In this document: positions 33,893 to 44,873 of the stretch, in pieces
How positions within the stretch are numbered: the first letter of the stretch is position 1
Layout: each line of letters begins with the position of its first letter
DNA from: Acheta domesticus
Lineage: Eukaryota; Arthropoda; Insecta; Orthoptera; Gryllidae
Assembly (NCBI GenBank): GCA_031308135.1
Contig: JAHLJT010009436.1
Span: 219,061,286-219,125,285, forward strand
Direction: 5' to 3'
Length of the DNA: 64,000 nucleotides
The notes under the pieces: model-generated
Seen by the model: the letters and a program-made list of their open reading frames with translations, nothing else
Databases searched by the model: none
What the model was told of the DNA's origin: nothing
Made by a program: the position numbers and the translations under genes

Positions 33893-35502
33893 ACTAGTGG
33901 TGCTACGGAATGGCACAGACTTTCCCGTATTAGTTTTCTACTTCCTTGGGTCTTCGCTAGCTATTCGGAATTGCCACATACTCTTTCTTGCCAGCTACCA
34001 TCCATCACCGCCAAAACTACATTTTTTTTATTATTTTCATAATTTTTCGGTTTCCTATTGGTAGAACGAAAATAATAATTTTAGAATATTAAAGAACACA
34101 AAACTTAGCCGTAAATGGCAATTTTCTTTTAAAAATTATGTGCCGTTTAAAAGAAAATGGCGTTTTAGCACTACTAAAAATGCGAAATTTGAAGCTCATT
34201 TTCACAGAAAATATTTGAATTTTCAAAATACTTTATTTGAAGTTATCTGAAGCACTTACACTCACAAATATAATAATCTTTACAAATTGCTCGTAATGTG
34301 CATATTAAAGATGTGAGAGATCTTTAAAAAAAATACAATTATGTAATTTTTGAAAAAACAAAAAAATAACTCAAAATGAACTTTACGCTGTACTAAAGAG
34401 TGTAATTCGCACTATCCGTTACAAAAGTTAGAAGAAAAAATTTGCAGCCATATACGAGAAAATGGCGTTTGAGCATTTCTGAAAATGCCGAAATTTGAGC
34501 TACTTTTCACAGAAAACGGTTGTGTTTTCGATAAACTTTACTCCACATTATTTAAAGCATATATACTCGTAAATATAATAATGTGAAAAAATCGCCGATA
34601 TCGTAAATATTAGCGACGTGACAGACAAGTAAAAAAAGTTTAATTTTTGTAATTTTTGAAAAAACTAACCGATAGACCAAAATGGCTTTTATGTCATTGA
34701 TAGAGTACATTTACCACTATCCCTACCAAAAGTTTAAAGAAATAATTGGAGCCGTTTTTGAGAAAATCTTGTTTTTGTAATTTTTTAAAATTGCACATAT
34801 TGCAAGCAATATTGCGCGAAAAATACTAAAATTTTGAAGAACATTTACATGACCTTAAAGAAAGAACTCACTATGAAGAAAAAATTTATTTGAAGGAAAA
34901 ATGTTTATCTTCAATTTTGTAGTTCCAGAAAGACCCGATAAAATGTTAATCTTTTGCAATTTTCAAAAATTCAGAGTTATCCGCGAAAATCTGACCTATA
35001 CCATGTAATTAAGTGTATTTTACTCTGTTCATACAAGAAATTTAAAGAAAAAATTTGGAGCCGTTTTTGAGAAAATTTTGAAAATCCCCGGGGGGGGGCT
35101 TCATATAAAGTACCCCCAAATTTTGAAGAATCTTTTTCAAAATCTCAAAGCTTCGACTAGAATCAGATCGACAGGAGAATATCCATTTTGGAAGAAATCG
35201 TACGTATGGTTTAGGCGCTAGCAGTGTTCACAGAGGGACGGACAGACAGACGGACAGACCGACGTTTTCCATTCTATTGGTTTTTCTGTATCAAGGACGC
35301 TCAAAAGAGGGTTTCTGGGTACAGCACGTGTTAGGGGATTTTTTTCTTTATTTAGCAACTGGTTTTATACACTTTTTCGTTTTCACGGCCCGGCAATTAA
35401 TTTTTTTCCGCCGAAAATTGGCCATTTTTTCGCGCAGCATTACATAACTTTCCCTATACTAGGTATATCACTCCGTGTATAGGTAAGTATACGGGAAAGT
35501 AA
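33893..35502 (-). repeat. Unclassified interspersed repeat, copy B
   Basis: Full-length inverse counterpart of 3205-4745, slightly longer (about 1.61 kb) through small insertions. Both junctions can be placed: 'actagtggtgctac' at 33893 and 'acgggaaagtaa' at 35502. Matching internal 300-bp units and the 'gacagacagacgg' stretch (near 35240) are present. The flanks differ from those of copy A, so this is a dispersed repeat, not part of a larger inverted duplication. Confidence 0.75.
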
Positions 35503-36141
35503 AAAGGTATCATTTTGTTGATTACGCAGAAGCAAGCTTAACATGTTCTGTGAAGAAATACAAAAATCTAATTTTATGGCTCTAGGACGCATCATTGTCG
35601 AGTTATATACGAAATGTGTGTTGCGGTGTAGCGTGTTGTGCGGGATACATGTGCGGCTGATGATCCGAATGACTCAATCTACGAACTTCTTTGCGTTTAG
35701 TCTTAACTCTGATCCAACTCCATGCAGAAATTCCCTATCTCACAAAATTAAGCGCCAGGGAGTTTTGAATCCACTTTTTTAGTAAAAGGGATTGATTCGT
35801 CATATTTCCTTAGTGTATTATTTATAGAGTGGTTACTTCTAGCACTTTAAAAATATGTTCAGAAGTGTGTTCAAATCGAAGTGAATTAACGTTCGAACAT
35901 ATTACATCACAAATAATTATCACAGTATCTGTAGCTCATCGGTACCTCAACAACACAAGTTTAAAGAATTCATTAACAAGTAATAACCGTTATTGAATAA
36001 ATACTTGAGACTACAAAAAAATCGCGAAGTAAAAGCCATGAAGCTTGATGCATGCGTGGGAAAAAACGATGTACACTGGTCCAGTCAATTCTGAACAATA
36101 AAGGCGAAATATTCAATAATGTATCGCAGGATTTCACGGAC
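35503..36141. other. Intergenic DNA
   Basis: No recognisable gene or repeat. Confidence 0.5.
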
Positions 36142-36387
36142 GCAATCAATATTAGAGAATGTTTTCGGGCTAGTAGGCTGTGGTCCAGTCGTTGTTAAAG
36201 AGCCAAACATTTCGTCCATACTGGCGACTGGCCAGTAGCCAGTCAGCCGCCGCCCCAGATACTGCGCCCGCAACCCTGTCGCTCCTGAGGATGTCCACAG
36301 TAGTCGTGGACGAAATGTTTGGCCCTTCAACGCCAACTGGACCACGGCCTACTAGCATGGAAACTTTCTCTGATATTCAATATTGTC
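36142..36387. mobile_element. Foldback element with hammerhead-like core
   Basis: Arms of about 80 nt (36142-36222 and 36306-36387) are imperfect reverse complements, including 'gctagtaggc' and 'ccaaacatttcgtcca' against 'tggacgaaatgtttgg'. The loop holds 'ggcgactggccagtagccag'. The right arm carries a hammerhead-type core, listed separately. The arrangement resembles inverted PLE-type termini (inference). Confidence 0.6.
36285..36319 (+). ncRNA. Hammerhead ribozyme-like core
   Basis: CTGAGGA (36285-36291) fits the conserved CUGANGA. A perfect 6-bp stem II follows, 'gtccac' (36293-36298) with 'gtggac' (36306-36311) around a 7-nt loop. Then comes GAAA (36312-36315) and 'tgtt', a minimal stem III as in hammerheads of Penelope-like elements. 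Stem I is not evident, so activity is uncertain. Confidence 0.5.
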
Positions 36388-36520
36388 ATTGCCAGTGAGC
36401 AGGTCACCCCACGAGAGTTCGTTTACCTGCCAAACACTAGTGCAGGACGGGTTGCGTAAACAGGGGGTCGTTTCAGAAATGCCACTGATCACTAACTTCG
36501 CTCAAGGAACAGTGGAAGCA

Positions 36521-36880
36521 GGGTTGGACAGTATTTAAATACTTGTACGTGAAATACGTATTTTAAATACATTTTGTATTTGAAAAGCTGTATTTTTGAG
36601 TTTTTTGGTAATGTATTTTAGAGATGTATTTGAATACATAAAATAGGTGTATTAAAAGAATTAAAATACTTTAAATGTAGTAGAAGATAACGAGGATAGT
36701 TTCTTTTTGTTTAATTCTGCAGGTGAATGAACCTCATTGAAACAAAAATAAAAGCCCCTTTCAGCTGCTGAATTTGAATTCTCTTAATTTTTGTAATGAT
36801 GAATCTAAATCATTACAAATGCTGGACAATTATCCAACAACAAAACCTGTGTTTATTCCTTATAACCAGAGTCTCTTATA
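36521..36880 (+). pseudogene. hAT transposon remnant: terminal sequence plus C-terminal transposase fragment
   Basis: Starts 'cagggttggacagtattt', a hAT-like end followed by TATTTAAATAC-type subterminal repeats (36532-36660). Translation from about 36677 gives 'EDNEDSFFLFNSAGE', two stops, then 'NDESKSLQMLDNYPTTKPVF' and 'IPYNQSLL'. These resemble the segment just before the C-terminal dimerisation domain of hAT transposases. Most of the transposase is missing, so this is an internally deleted remnant. The other terminus was not found. Confidence 0.55.
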
Positions 36881-37496
36881 TCAATGTCTTTTTTGCCTAC
36901 TTTATTTCTTTGAATCTATTTTTAGACAACTCGCCCCATTATCAATATTGACCTCAGGAATGTCTTTTACGAGGAGTTATGTAGGACAGTTGTCAAGGTC
37001 GATGCTACGAGCGGAAGTCCATGGCACGAGTGCGACTACGAAATTGCCCGTCCAGGCAGTTAATCACCCCACCAGAGACAACGCCATCACCATTATAAAA
37101 TGGCGGGGTTACTACTAATAGTTTCCTTTCCCGACATTAGTTGTGCATAGAAGCTCCGGTGCTACGGTGCTACGAAGCGTGCCACTGCCATCGGTAGAAG
37201 ACCTTGACACTACTGATGTAGAGTAAATGTCTATTTTAGAGATAATGGCCTGTTCGAGCGTTAAGAGCCTACAAGTACCTATATAGAATTTTCCGCATTT
37301 TCAATATTTTTTGTTCTTAATATTTTGTTTTCTACAATCAGGTTTTGAGAAATCACTGATGGGTAACTTTTTACCAAACAAGTGAGAACCGCATAAAATC
37401 TGCCAGGGAGTCCTCCCAACGAGCTCTACGCCCTCGCCTCTACGCCTTGCCTGAAACGCGGCGAGCAGTCTCAGAGACGTATGAGAATTTGACACT
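36881..37496. other. Intergenic DNA
   Basis: The left part may be the remainder of the hAT remnant. Nothing else is recognised. Confidence 0.4.
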
Positions 37497-37808
37497 GTGC
37501 AGGATACCTTATCTACTTCGCCGAAGCCCGTCTGTCTTCAACTGTCTTCAAAAATAGCGTATGGCGCTAGAACTGCATGGCCACCTCGCTCCCCAGATTT
37601 GACACCGATGGATTTCTTTCTCGGGGGTTTCATTAAAGATCTGATGTATGTTCCGCCGTTACCAAACAATGTAGAAGACCTTAAAACTCGAATCCACGCT
37701 GCCCTTGCAAAGGTTACGCCCGATTTTCTGGCACGAGTGTGGGAAGAAATTGATTTTCGGTGGGATGTTTGCCGTATCAACAATTGCAGTCACATCGAAC
37801 CAAAGTGA
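37497..37808 (+). pseudogene. Tc1/mariner-superfamily transposase C-terminal fragment
   Basis: A 103-codon frame contains 'TAWPPRSPDLTPMDFFLGGF' (about residues 26-45), the conserved block around the last catalytic acidic residue of DDE transposases of this superfamily. It is followed by a Leu/Arg-rich tail ending 'FRWDVCRINNCSHIEPK'. The DNA-binding domain and first catalytic Asp are absent. It is followed by an AATAAA-containing 3' end and 'ttttgagtcatcctgtat' at about 37907-37924, probably the terminal repeat. The first 15 or so codons look unrelated and may be flank. Confidence 0.7.
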
Positions 37809-40152
37809 TACTTTGATGTAAATCTTCAGGCCTTTCGCCACAAAATGACACCTGTAACAATTCTGTATGTCATCTCAATAAACATTTATATGCATTGAAA
37901 GTTGTCCTTTTTGAGTCATCCTGTATGTCGTAAAACATAAAAAAAGGTTCTATTTGGGCTCATCATTGCAAAATTTTCTCTATAGTACGTATATTACTCT
38001 GTATAAGTACACGTATATCAGTACGTAAAAACATTGCAACACATGCAAAAAATGCCACAAAAGTTAGAAAAACTATTCAACACTTCTTCAGAAAGTGCAG
38101 TCAAATGAAGAAGATAAGAAAGAATTCAAAACTGACTTATGCCATGCTGCAAACATTCCATTTTCAAAACTTGAAAATCCAACGTTTAACCAGTTCTTTA
38201 CAAAATATGAAATTCCACATGAGTCAACTCGTAGGAAATATATATTTATATTACATTGTAACTATATGGGAAATATACTCCATATCACCATACGAAATCA
38301 TCGGAAATTGCAAATTTTACAATTTAAGACCAGCGGAAGATTTTGTTTGTGCCGGAAAAATTTTAAAGAGGAGAGGAAGGGGCAATGCAGAGATATGGGA
38401 AATATATCCCATATCACCATGACCCACGTTAATTCAGTTTACGAGCGGGCGCGAACACGGAGCATGAGACCAAGCGGTCAGTAGGTACGCCATCTGTCCG
38501 TGGCTGGTCAAAGCGGCGGGGCGCGACTTCATGGAGAGGCTTTTCCGCGGCTGACGACGGATGGAGAAATGCAAAGGCCCCCCTTACGTTTTACCCCTAT
38601 CGACACACCGTAAATACGGTGGACAACGGTGAACAAGCTCTCTCGCCTCTCTTGAAGTGAAACAAGCTCTTATGATTGTGGTAGTAAAGTGAAACCAGTG
38701 TTAATAATTCAGTGACTGAGATGATGGTAGCTCATGCGAGCTTATGATTCAGGAAAAGTACTTTGTGAATACGGGAGTTTTCGGCAATAGTAATGTGAGA
38801 ATTTGTTACGGTGCGGAGAAAATTGATGTGAGGCGAGTGTGGCTCATGGAACTATCCAGAAAGAACTGTGTGCGTTGCCCAGATTACGCATCGCGAGCAG
38901 AGGACAGATTTAAATAATTTTGTGCAGAGCTAAGAAGTGGTGTAAAATTCGCTGGACGAACTGGAAGCAGTAAAACGTGATTTGGTTAGCGTTGCAGTCA
39001 CTTTAAAGCGCAATTACAACACATAGTTTAACCAGTACGCAAAAATACGCAAAAAATTCAATTTGCAAAGCCCGAGAGACTTGGTGCATGGGCATGTACG
39101 TTCGTGGGGCTAAAGAGAAAAGGGGAAAGAAGAATTCAGGCGGAGGAGGAGCCGAACGAGAGAAGGACTTGGTGTGCACGCGTAGCGGACGTCCCGAAGG
39201 GTACGTACGAAGGGCATGGAACGCCGCGGGATGTGAAAATTGGATTTCGTAGCAGCGAGGCAGAGGAACGCCAGCGAGGTGACGCGAGGGCAGTCGAAAG
39301 GTCGAGAGACCGTGACGCACAAACCAAAAGAAACACCGCAAAGGTAAAGCAACTTGCGACATTGTTTTTCTCGCACTGTTGTACGAAGAGTTAGAGACTT
39401 CATGAACTGTTATTCAGAAGGTAATTAATTAGGCAGAAAGTGAGAAAAATTTAAAATTTCTACGGACTAAGTTGATCATAATTCATTTCTCTGTTTTAAA
39501 TTGAATTCCTTGTACTGTTTTTGCTGCAATTGATGTAAAATTTCATTTCATTCACGTGATCGGGGAACATTAAATTGTGAAATTGTTTTATAAAAAGTGT
39601 AAATGTAAAGATTAATTTAATGGTAAATTGGTATGCTATAGTAGACACTTCAATATTGCTGAGATAATTGTATTTTTTTGTTATGCTTTGGTAATCTGCG
39701 AGTGATTCAGAACTCAGTACTTGTGGGCATCGCAGAATCAATTAAGAAAATATGTTCATTTAAGGATCCGTGCGCGGAGAATGTACGAATGAATGTAGAA
39801 GCAAAGGCAAAAGCAAAGAAAACCCGAGGGTACATTTTCTTCTTAAAATTTATTAGTTTGCAGATTTACTTTACGTCGTCGAATAAACGGCACTGCAATT
39901 AGTTTCCGTTTTTACAACCTAGGTTAAGTCTATTGTGATCCAAAGCGATCATTAGCAATTAGGGAGCGTATGTGTATGATTTTTGTACAACTTCCTATTT
40001 TTAGAATATATGTGCTTTGATTACTCATCCACTTTGATTTCTCTGTCGAGGGGTCATACCTTGCTCGTTTCAACGCGAGCATTCATTCGAACACGCCCGC
40101 TTGGGACCTATATGTTGTGCGGGGGCAAGAGGCGTGTTACAATATATATGTC
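37809..40152. other. Intergenic DNA
   Basis: Contains the 3' end of the preceding transposon to about 37925, then mixed DNA with a moderately GC-rich part (39080-39330). Open frames there are charged but show no domain. No gene is supported. Confidence 0.45.
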
Positions 40153-40186
40153 AAGGTTTCGGCCTTTCTGTAGTGTCCTTCTTCAG
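40153..40186 (-). ncRNA. Weak hammerhead-like core
   Basis: On minus: CTGAAGA (40180-40186), a poorly paired stem II segment, then 'gccgaaacc' with GAAA. Stem II has mismatches and stem III lacks the ACGT palindrome. It is probably a decayed relative of PLE termini, or chance. Confidence 0.3.
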
Positions 40187-41117
40187 GGTGAAACTGTAGG
40201 TCTACCAAGAATATCGCTACTCAGGATTACGAGAATTTGACCTGATGACCTGATCGCGACTAGCTGGGCAATAGGTGAATAAGGAATGAAAGCATACAAT
40301 GAAACCCGTAGAAGACCACGATAATTATATTGCGGGCAAACGAAACGAACAAAAATTCGGAAATTGCACGGCCGTGACGCGGTAGCGTCCCGAGTGTCCA
40401 GAGCAGTCACAATCAGAAATCAGCGGCTGACATAACTAATGACTTCGCTTGGACAATGTATCAATTATCAAGGTCCTGGGACTTATCAAAAACAATAACA
40501 ACCAAGCACTCATCAACAATAACCATAATGACCAAGGAATGACGCTGACAACAGCAACACATGGAAACTCCTATTTGCACAATCTCGTGGGGTTATTTAC
40601 CCGTGGAAAGAATAATTACTTTAATTATTTATTTACGTAAATCATTTCAGGTAAAAACAAATCAACATGATCCTCAGAATGTATTAGCAAAATCCCTTTA
40701 CCTTTTCGCGTCAGAAGCTTAGATTTCCGTAGAAAGTGTATTTTGCACTTGTTCCATTTGGTCGATATCATGGCTTCTTCATGTGGATTTACGGGACTCG
40801 CAGCGCTATTGTAGACTCGGGAGATCATTACTGTCATTTGTGAACAACGAGAGCAAACTGCAATTCTGACGGTTTAATATCGAGTGCGACTGCGGATCGC
40901 GCGAGATATAGAGTTGTCGTAATTGGCACCGCAATTCCGGGAATTCACAAATTTGTATTTTTCTTCGTTTGTATCAGAACGAAGTAGATTTTTCCTTTCA
41001 CAATTCTTAGAACTGTATGCACAGCGTCGACTCGCTACAAGATCAATATGGACGCTTTAGCAGAAGAGAAATAGTTAAGAAGCTGCTGAGCAGAAACGAA
41101 GCGTTTGTACTCAGGAG
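40187..41117. other. Intergenic DNA
   Basis: No recognised gene or repeat. Confidence 0.5.
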
Positions 41118-41138
41118 ATGAAAACAAAGCACGTGAAA

Positions 41139-41363
41139 AAGCCTGCTTGGTGGCCGATATTGCCAAGACTGGTGACGCAGCGATCTCGGCCCGAAGGGTC
41201 GCGAGTTCGAGTCCCGCGTCGGGCGTGGTTGTATGCGTTTGTCCTTTCACCCCCTATCATCACCATATCCTTTCATCCTCATATACAACGTTGAAATATA
41301 AGGTTAAAATCCAATAGTGGTCACTAATGACCTAGAAGTGGATGAAACCTTAAATAACACACC
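41139..41363 (+). mobile_element. tRNA-derived SINE (family 2)
   Basis: tRNA-like head with B box 'gcgagttcgagtcccgc' (near 41199), then 'gggcgtggttgtatgcgttt' and 'tcctttcaccccctatcatc', shared with the SINE at 61751. The tail is 'gtcactaatgacc' and 'gaaaccttaaataa'. Flanks 41118-41138 and 41364-41381 ('atgaaaac...gcacRtgaaa') look like a target duplication differing by 3 nt and one substitution. Confidence 0.75.
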
Positions 41364-41381
41364 ATGAAAACGCACATGAAA

Positions 41382-42296
41382 TATTTATTGACCTAATTGA
41401 GAAAAACACGGTGGTATATTTTTTACCATCTGAAATTGTTCAGCCTGTATTGTAATGAAGGTCAACCTTGGAACAAATATATAAGTAATTAAGAGCGTTA
41501 CTAAGCTACCTACACAATAATTGCTTACGTCCCCGAGATTGTATCGTAAATTTGAGCAACGGCAGCAAGATCAGTTGTTTTTTGGCATGTTATTACTTAT
41601 GGTTTAATGATATACTGCGAAAATAATTTCGGATGCGAAGATTCCATAAGCAATATAAAATTAAAAACCAATCATGCCGCAGCGAAATATGGCGCTGTTA
41701 GAACGATATCTGACGGTACAATTTGGTATCTTTCGTTTCACGGTTGCAGTGACAGGGGTTTACGGCGGTGTGTTCACTCCCAGTCTAAAACTGAAGCTTA
41801 TGTAAGGTTAGTTCTCACAGTTCTCGCATAAAAGCGCTGCGATCTTTGGGCCTCATTTGAGCAAGGTCGTGATTGGTCGTGATCCATTCGACAGCTCTGT
41901 GACCACTGATTTCAAATTTCAATTCAGTGATTTGTCGTTTCATGGTGGAATTCTAGAGCGAACAGTTACGAAAATGGGTAGGAAATGTTTTGTTAAACAG
42001 TGTACAAATTGTTTTGTAAACATTTTGTAGAACAGCAAGTAGTCGGCGCCGCGCGCACGCCTGACAACTGGACGCTTCGCAATTCGGAACTGCGGAGACA
42101 AGGAGTAAATACTCCCGGGCGCGACGCATCGCACGTGCGACTCCTGTGTAGTAGACTCCATTTTCCGTTCACACATTGTTGGATTCCAAGAACGCAGTGT
42201 GCCTCATCGACTGTAACTAATTTAAGAGGAACTAAATTGTATTCCGTCGTGGGTCGTGATAACAAACGCAAATAGCACCGAATTTCACCTGTTGAC
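41382..42296. other. Intergenic DNA
   Basis: No recognised gene. GC-rich at 42045-42145 without a domain. Confidence 0.5.
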
Positions 42297-42381
42297 CCCT
42301 TCAACGTCTAATAATTGTTTTAAAAGTCCAATAATTTGTAGGCAGACTCAAAATAACATAGTTTTATTTTACAAATGTCCC

Positions 42382-42414
42382 AACGTTTCGAAGTTCAATT
42401 GCCTTCATCTTCAG
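42382..42414 (-). ncRNA. PLE hammerhead-like core, main copy
   Basis: Minus-strand CTGAAGA (42408-42414), a stem II segment 'gaag...cttc', and GAAACGTT (42382-42389). In PLE hammerheads a palindromic ACGT can act as a minimal stem III between two ribozymes (established for the family). Location near the element end fits. Confidence 0.55.
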
Positions 42415-42799
42415 GGTCTATTGAAACAATATAATAAAATATAATACAGAACATTGTGATCTAATGTAGATGATATTTGTTAACAAAATCTATTTTTACA
42501 AAAACAAATTTAAAATATAAAATACAAAATACAACTTACAAGAAATCTGCATCCATGAATTTGCGTATAAAACTTTAGTTTAAATAAATATGTTAGTTTC
42601 TTTCCTTATTGAAAACAATCGATTAAATATTTATTCAAAGCCACCTCAAATTGTAAATAATATGAAATTGATTTGCAGTTTCATGTAAATTTTTCAGAGT
42701 TCTAAATAAACATAAATATTTATAAAAACAAATGGTAGAATACTAAAAAATGCTATTGCAACAAGTGAATTTTGTTAGACAAATATGAAATAGTTCTTT

Positions 42800-43579
42800 T
42801 TATTTTTGAAAAATATTGATTAAGGGGTCATAAATTTTTGTAAAAGAATTCCGCTCTGTCATCGTATTTAACGTATGTTTCTGCAACTTAATATAAAGAG
42901 TTTCCTTAGTAAGTCGAGACAAATATTTCGAATCTCTATTCAAAATTGTAGGATTAAGAAAATCAAAGTTATGATCCTTTTCTAATCTATGTTTAGTTAA
43001 AGAATTTTGTTTCTGTTCTATCTGCCTAATATTATATTTATGTTCTCGAATTCGTTCTTTTAATTTTCTACATGTTTGCCCAACATAACAACTATTACAT
43101 TGTAAACATTTTATGGAGTAAACTACTCCTTTAGATTCCAATTTAGATATAGGATCTTTTATATGTTTTATGAATAAATTCTTGTTCAAAACTGAATTTC
43201 GTATTTTAATATTATATTGTTCCAAAAATTTTTGTTCAAGTTTATAACTGATTGATGGAATAAATGGTAAATTAATAAATTGACAATTTTGTGAAATGTT
43301 TGTAATAGACTGGGAATATGCCATTTTACTTAATTTAGCACAAATTAAACGTGTAATGTATTTTAAAGGATAACTATTCCTTAGTAATAATAAAAACATT
43401 TTCTTCAATACTTCATCAAAAAAGATAGGACTCGTAATTTTTATAACTCTATAAACTAAATTGTTTATGATAGATCGTTTAATTTGTGGTGAATGTGAAG
43501 AATGATAATTCAAAATAATTCCTGCTGACGTAGGTTTGGTGTACCATTTTGTAATAATATTATTACCAGATCGTATCAA
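42800..43579 (-). CDS. PLE C-terminal region: thumb/linker and GIY-YIG endonuclease
   Basis: 259 codons in the frame following the RT, separated from it by a 1-nt frameshift near 43590, so normally part of one polyprotein. From about residue 150: 'GVVYSIKCLQCNSCYVGQT', in which V-Y and Y-V-G are the GIY-YIG signature, preceded by the Cys pair common in PLEs. Then 'RKLKERIREHKYN' with the conserved Arg, and 'HRLEKDHNFDF'. The enzyme is thought to cut the target for primed reverse transcription. The chosen Met is only the first in frame; the true protein begins upstream. It ends 'DPLINIFQK'. Confidence 0.8.
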   Translation of the reverse strand: MIRSGNNIITKWYTKPTSAGIILNYHSSHSPQIKRSIINNLVYRVIKITSPIFFDEVLKKMFLLLLRNSYPLKYITRLICAKLSKMAYSQSITNISQNCQFINLPFIPSISYKLEQKFLEQYNIKIRNSVLNKNLFIKHIKDPISKLESKGVVYSIKCLQCNSCYVGQTCRKLKERIREHKYNIRQIEQKQNSLTKHRLEKDHNFDFLNPTILNRDSKYLSRLTKETLYIKLQKHTLNTMTERNSFTKIYDPLINIFQK

Positions 43580-44742
43580 AGTAACACTAAAAAGTTTATT
43601 TGATCTCCTTGTTCTATTTCTGCTGTAAATGAAATAGCAGGATGATATTCATTAAATTTATTTAAAACAGTTTGTGTAGAATCTTTATCTATGATCATAA
43701 GAATATCATCAACATATCGGGTATAATATTTATATTGTAATTTTGGTAATACATTAGTTTCTAATTCTCTTATTGACATTTCTGCTAAAAGTGCAGTAAT
43801 ATTTCCTCCTATTGGAGTTCCTGTATTTTGTTTATAAATTTTGTTGTTAAATTTTAAATACATATTATTTAGTAATAATTTTATCGCTAATATTATTTGT
43901 TCATTAGGTAGGTCTAATTTTAAACTTGATTTATTTAAAATTTTTGTTAAAGATTTCAAAATAAGTTCATGAGGTATGCTTGGATACATTTGAATAATAT
44001 CTAGAGATATTAACCTGTCATCTGCAGAAATATTAATGAGTTTTAGTTCTTGAACCACTTGTGTTGAGTTTTTTGCTATGAATTGATAATCTTTGGACAT
44101 ATGTGTCTTAATTATTGAATTTAGGAATTTCGAAAATAAATATTCTGGAGTATCTATACTAGAGACGACTGGACGAACAGGAAAACCATTTTTATGTGTT
44201 TTGACAAATCCATATGCTCGAGATATATTAGGGGTGGTTGGATATATATGATTATAAGTTTTTTGGTCTATAAATTTCTTGATTTTCCAACTTTTGATCA
44301 TTTGCTGAATCTTATTTAAAAATATCCTCGATGGATCTTTTTTAAGTAAGGAATAATTATCATTATTTAAAAAATTTTGTTCAACTTTATGTATATAATC
44401 CATTGCGTCTATTGCCACTATGGTGCCACCTTTATCAGCAGGAACAATAAATAGATTAGGATTAGCCTTTAAAAATTTTTCTGTTTGTTTTTTCTTTAGA
44501 ATAATAGCTTGTTGAATTTTAGAAAGTCTAATAGGGGTTAAAATAAATTTAGAAAGTTCATTAACCATTGTATTACGAGCTGATTCACGTAATTCTAAAG
44601 GAATTTTATATAATGTCGATTCAAAATTGGAAATTGTCTCTATCATAATTTGTTTCTTATCTCTTTCTGTACTAGGAAAGGAAAATTTAGGACCCCATGA
44701 TAAAACTTCTTTTACTTCATTTGGAATTAAACTGTTTGTCAA
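43576..44742 (-). CDS. PLE reverse transcriptase region (frameshifted at its end)
   Basis: 388 codons. Motifs in order: 'IVPADKGGTIVAIDAMDY' (about 97-115, PLE-specific), 'AYGFVKTHKNGFPVRPVVS' (about 178-196), 'RLISLDIIQMYPSIPHE' (motif A, about 241-257), 'GTPIGGNITALLAEMS' (B, about 306-321), 'YYTRYVDDILMI' (C, YVDD near 341) and 'QINFL' at the end. All catalytic Asp are present. A 1-nt deletion relative to the expected frame, just after 'INFL', sends translation to a stop. Translation of upstream DNA (FINLTNSLIP) suggests the homologous frame extends some residues before the chosen Met to the inverted junction near 44790, so the N terminus is truncated. PLE RTs are related to telomerase. 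Confidence 0.85.
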   Translation of the reverse strand: MTNSLIPNEVKEVLSWGPKFSFPSTERDKKQIMIETISNFESTLYKIPLELRESARNTMVNELSKFILTPIRLSKIQQAIILKKKQTEKFLKANPNLFIVPADKGGTIVAIDAMDYIHKVEQNFLNNDNYSLLKKDPSRIFLNKIQQMIKSWKIKKFIDQKTYNHIYPTTPNISRAYGFVKTHKNGFPVRPVVSSIDTPEYLFSKFLNSIIKTHMSKDYQFIAKNSTQVVQELKLINISADDRLISLDIIQMYPSIPHELILKSLTKILNKSSLKLDLPNEQIILAIKLLLNNMYLKFNNKIYKQNTGTPIGGNITALLAEMSIRELETNVLPKLQYKYYTRYVDDILMIIDKDSTQTVLNKFNEYHPAISFTAEIEQGDQINFLVLL

Positions 44743-44819
44743 ATTTATAAACTTTTCTGCAAATTGATTATTTATTTGTAATTCCTAGTATTGATTATTT
44801 ATTCCTTTCTGTACTAGGA
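44743..44819. other. PLE inversion junction
   Basis: Between the RT start and the inverted copy. 'attgattattta' occurs twice (44761 and 44790), and 'aattcctagta' faces 'tactaggaatt'. The string 'tttctgtactaggaa' also matches 44662-44676. This filler-like patchwork suggests template switching during insertion. Confidence 0.6.
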
Positions 44820-44873
44820 ATTATTAATTTACCATTTATTCCATCAATCAGTTATAAACTTGAACAAAAATTT

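Noticed and set aside
3205..35502. A 30-kb inverted segmental duplication implied by copies A and B
   Set aside because: Homology stops sharply at both ends of each copy and the flanks are unrelated, so they are dispersed repeats.
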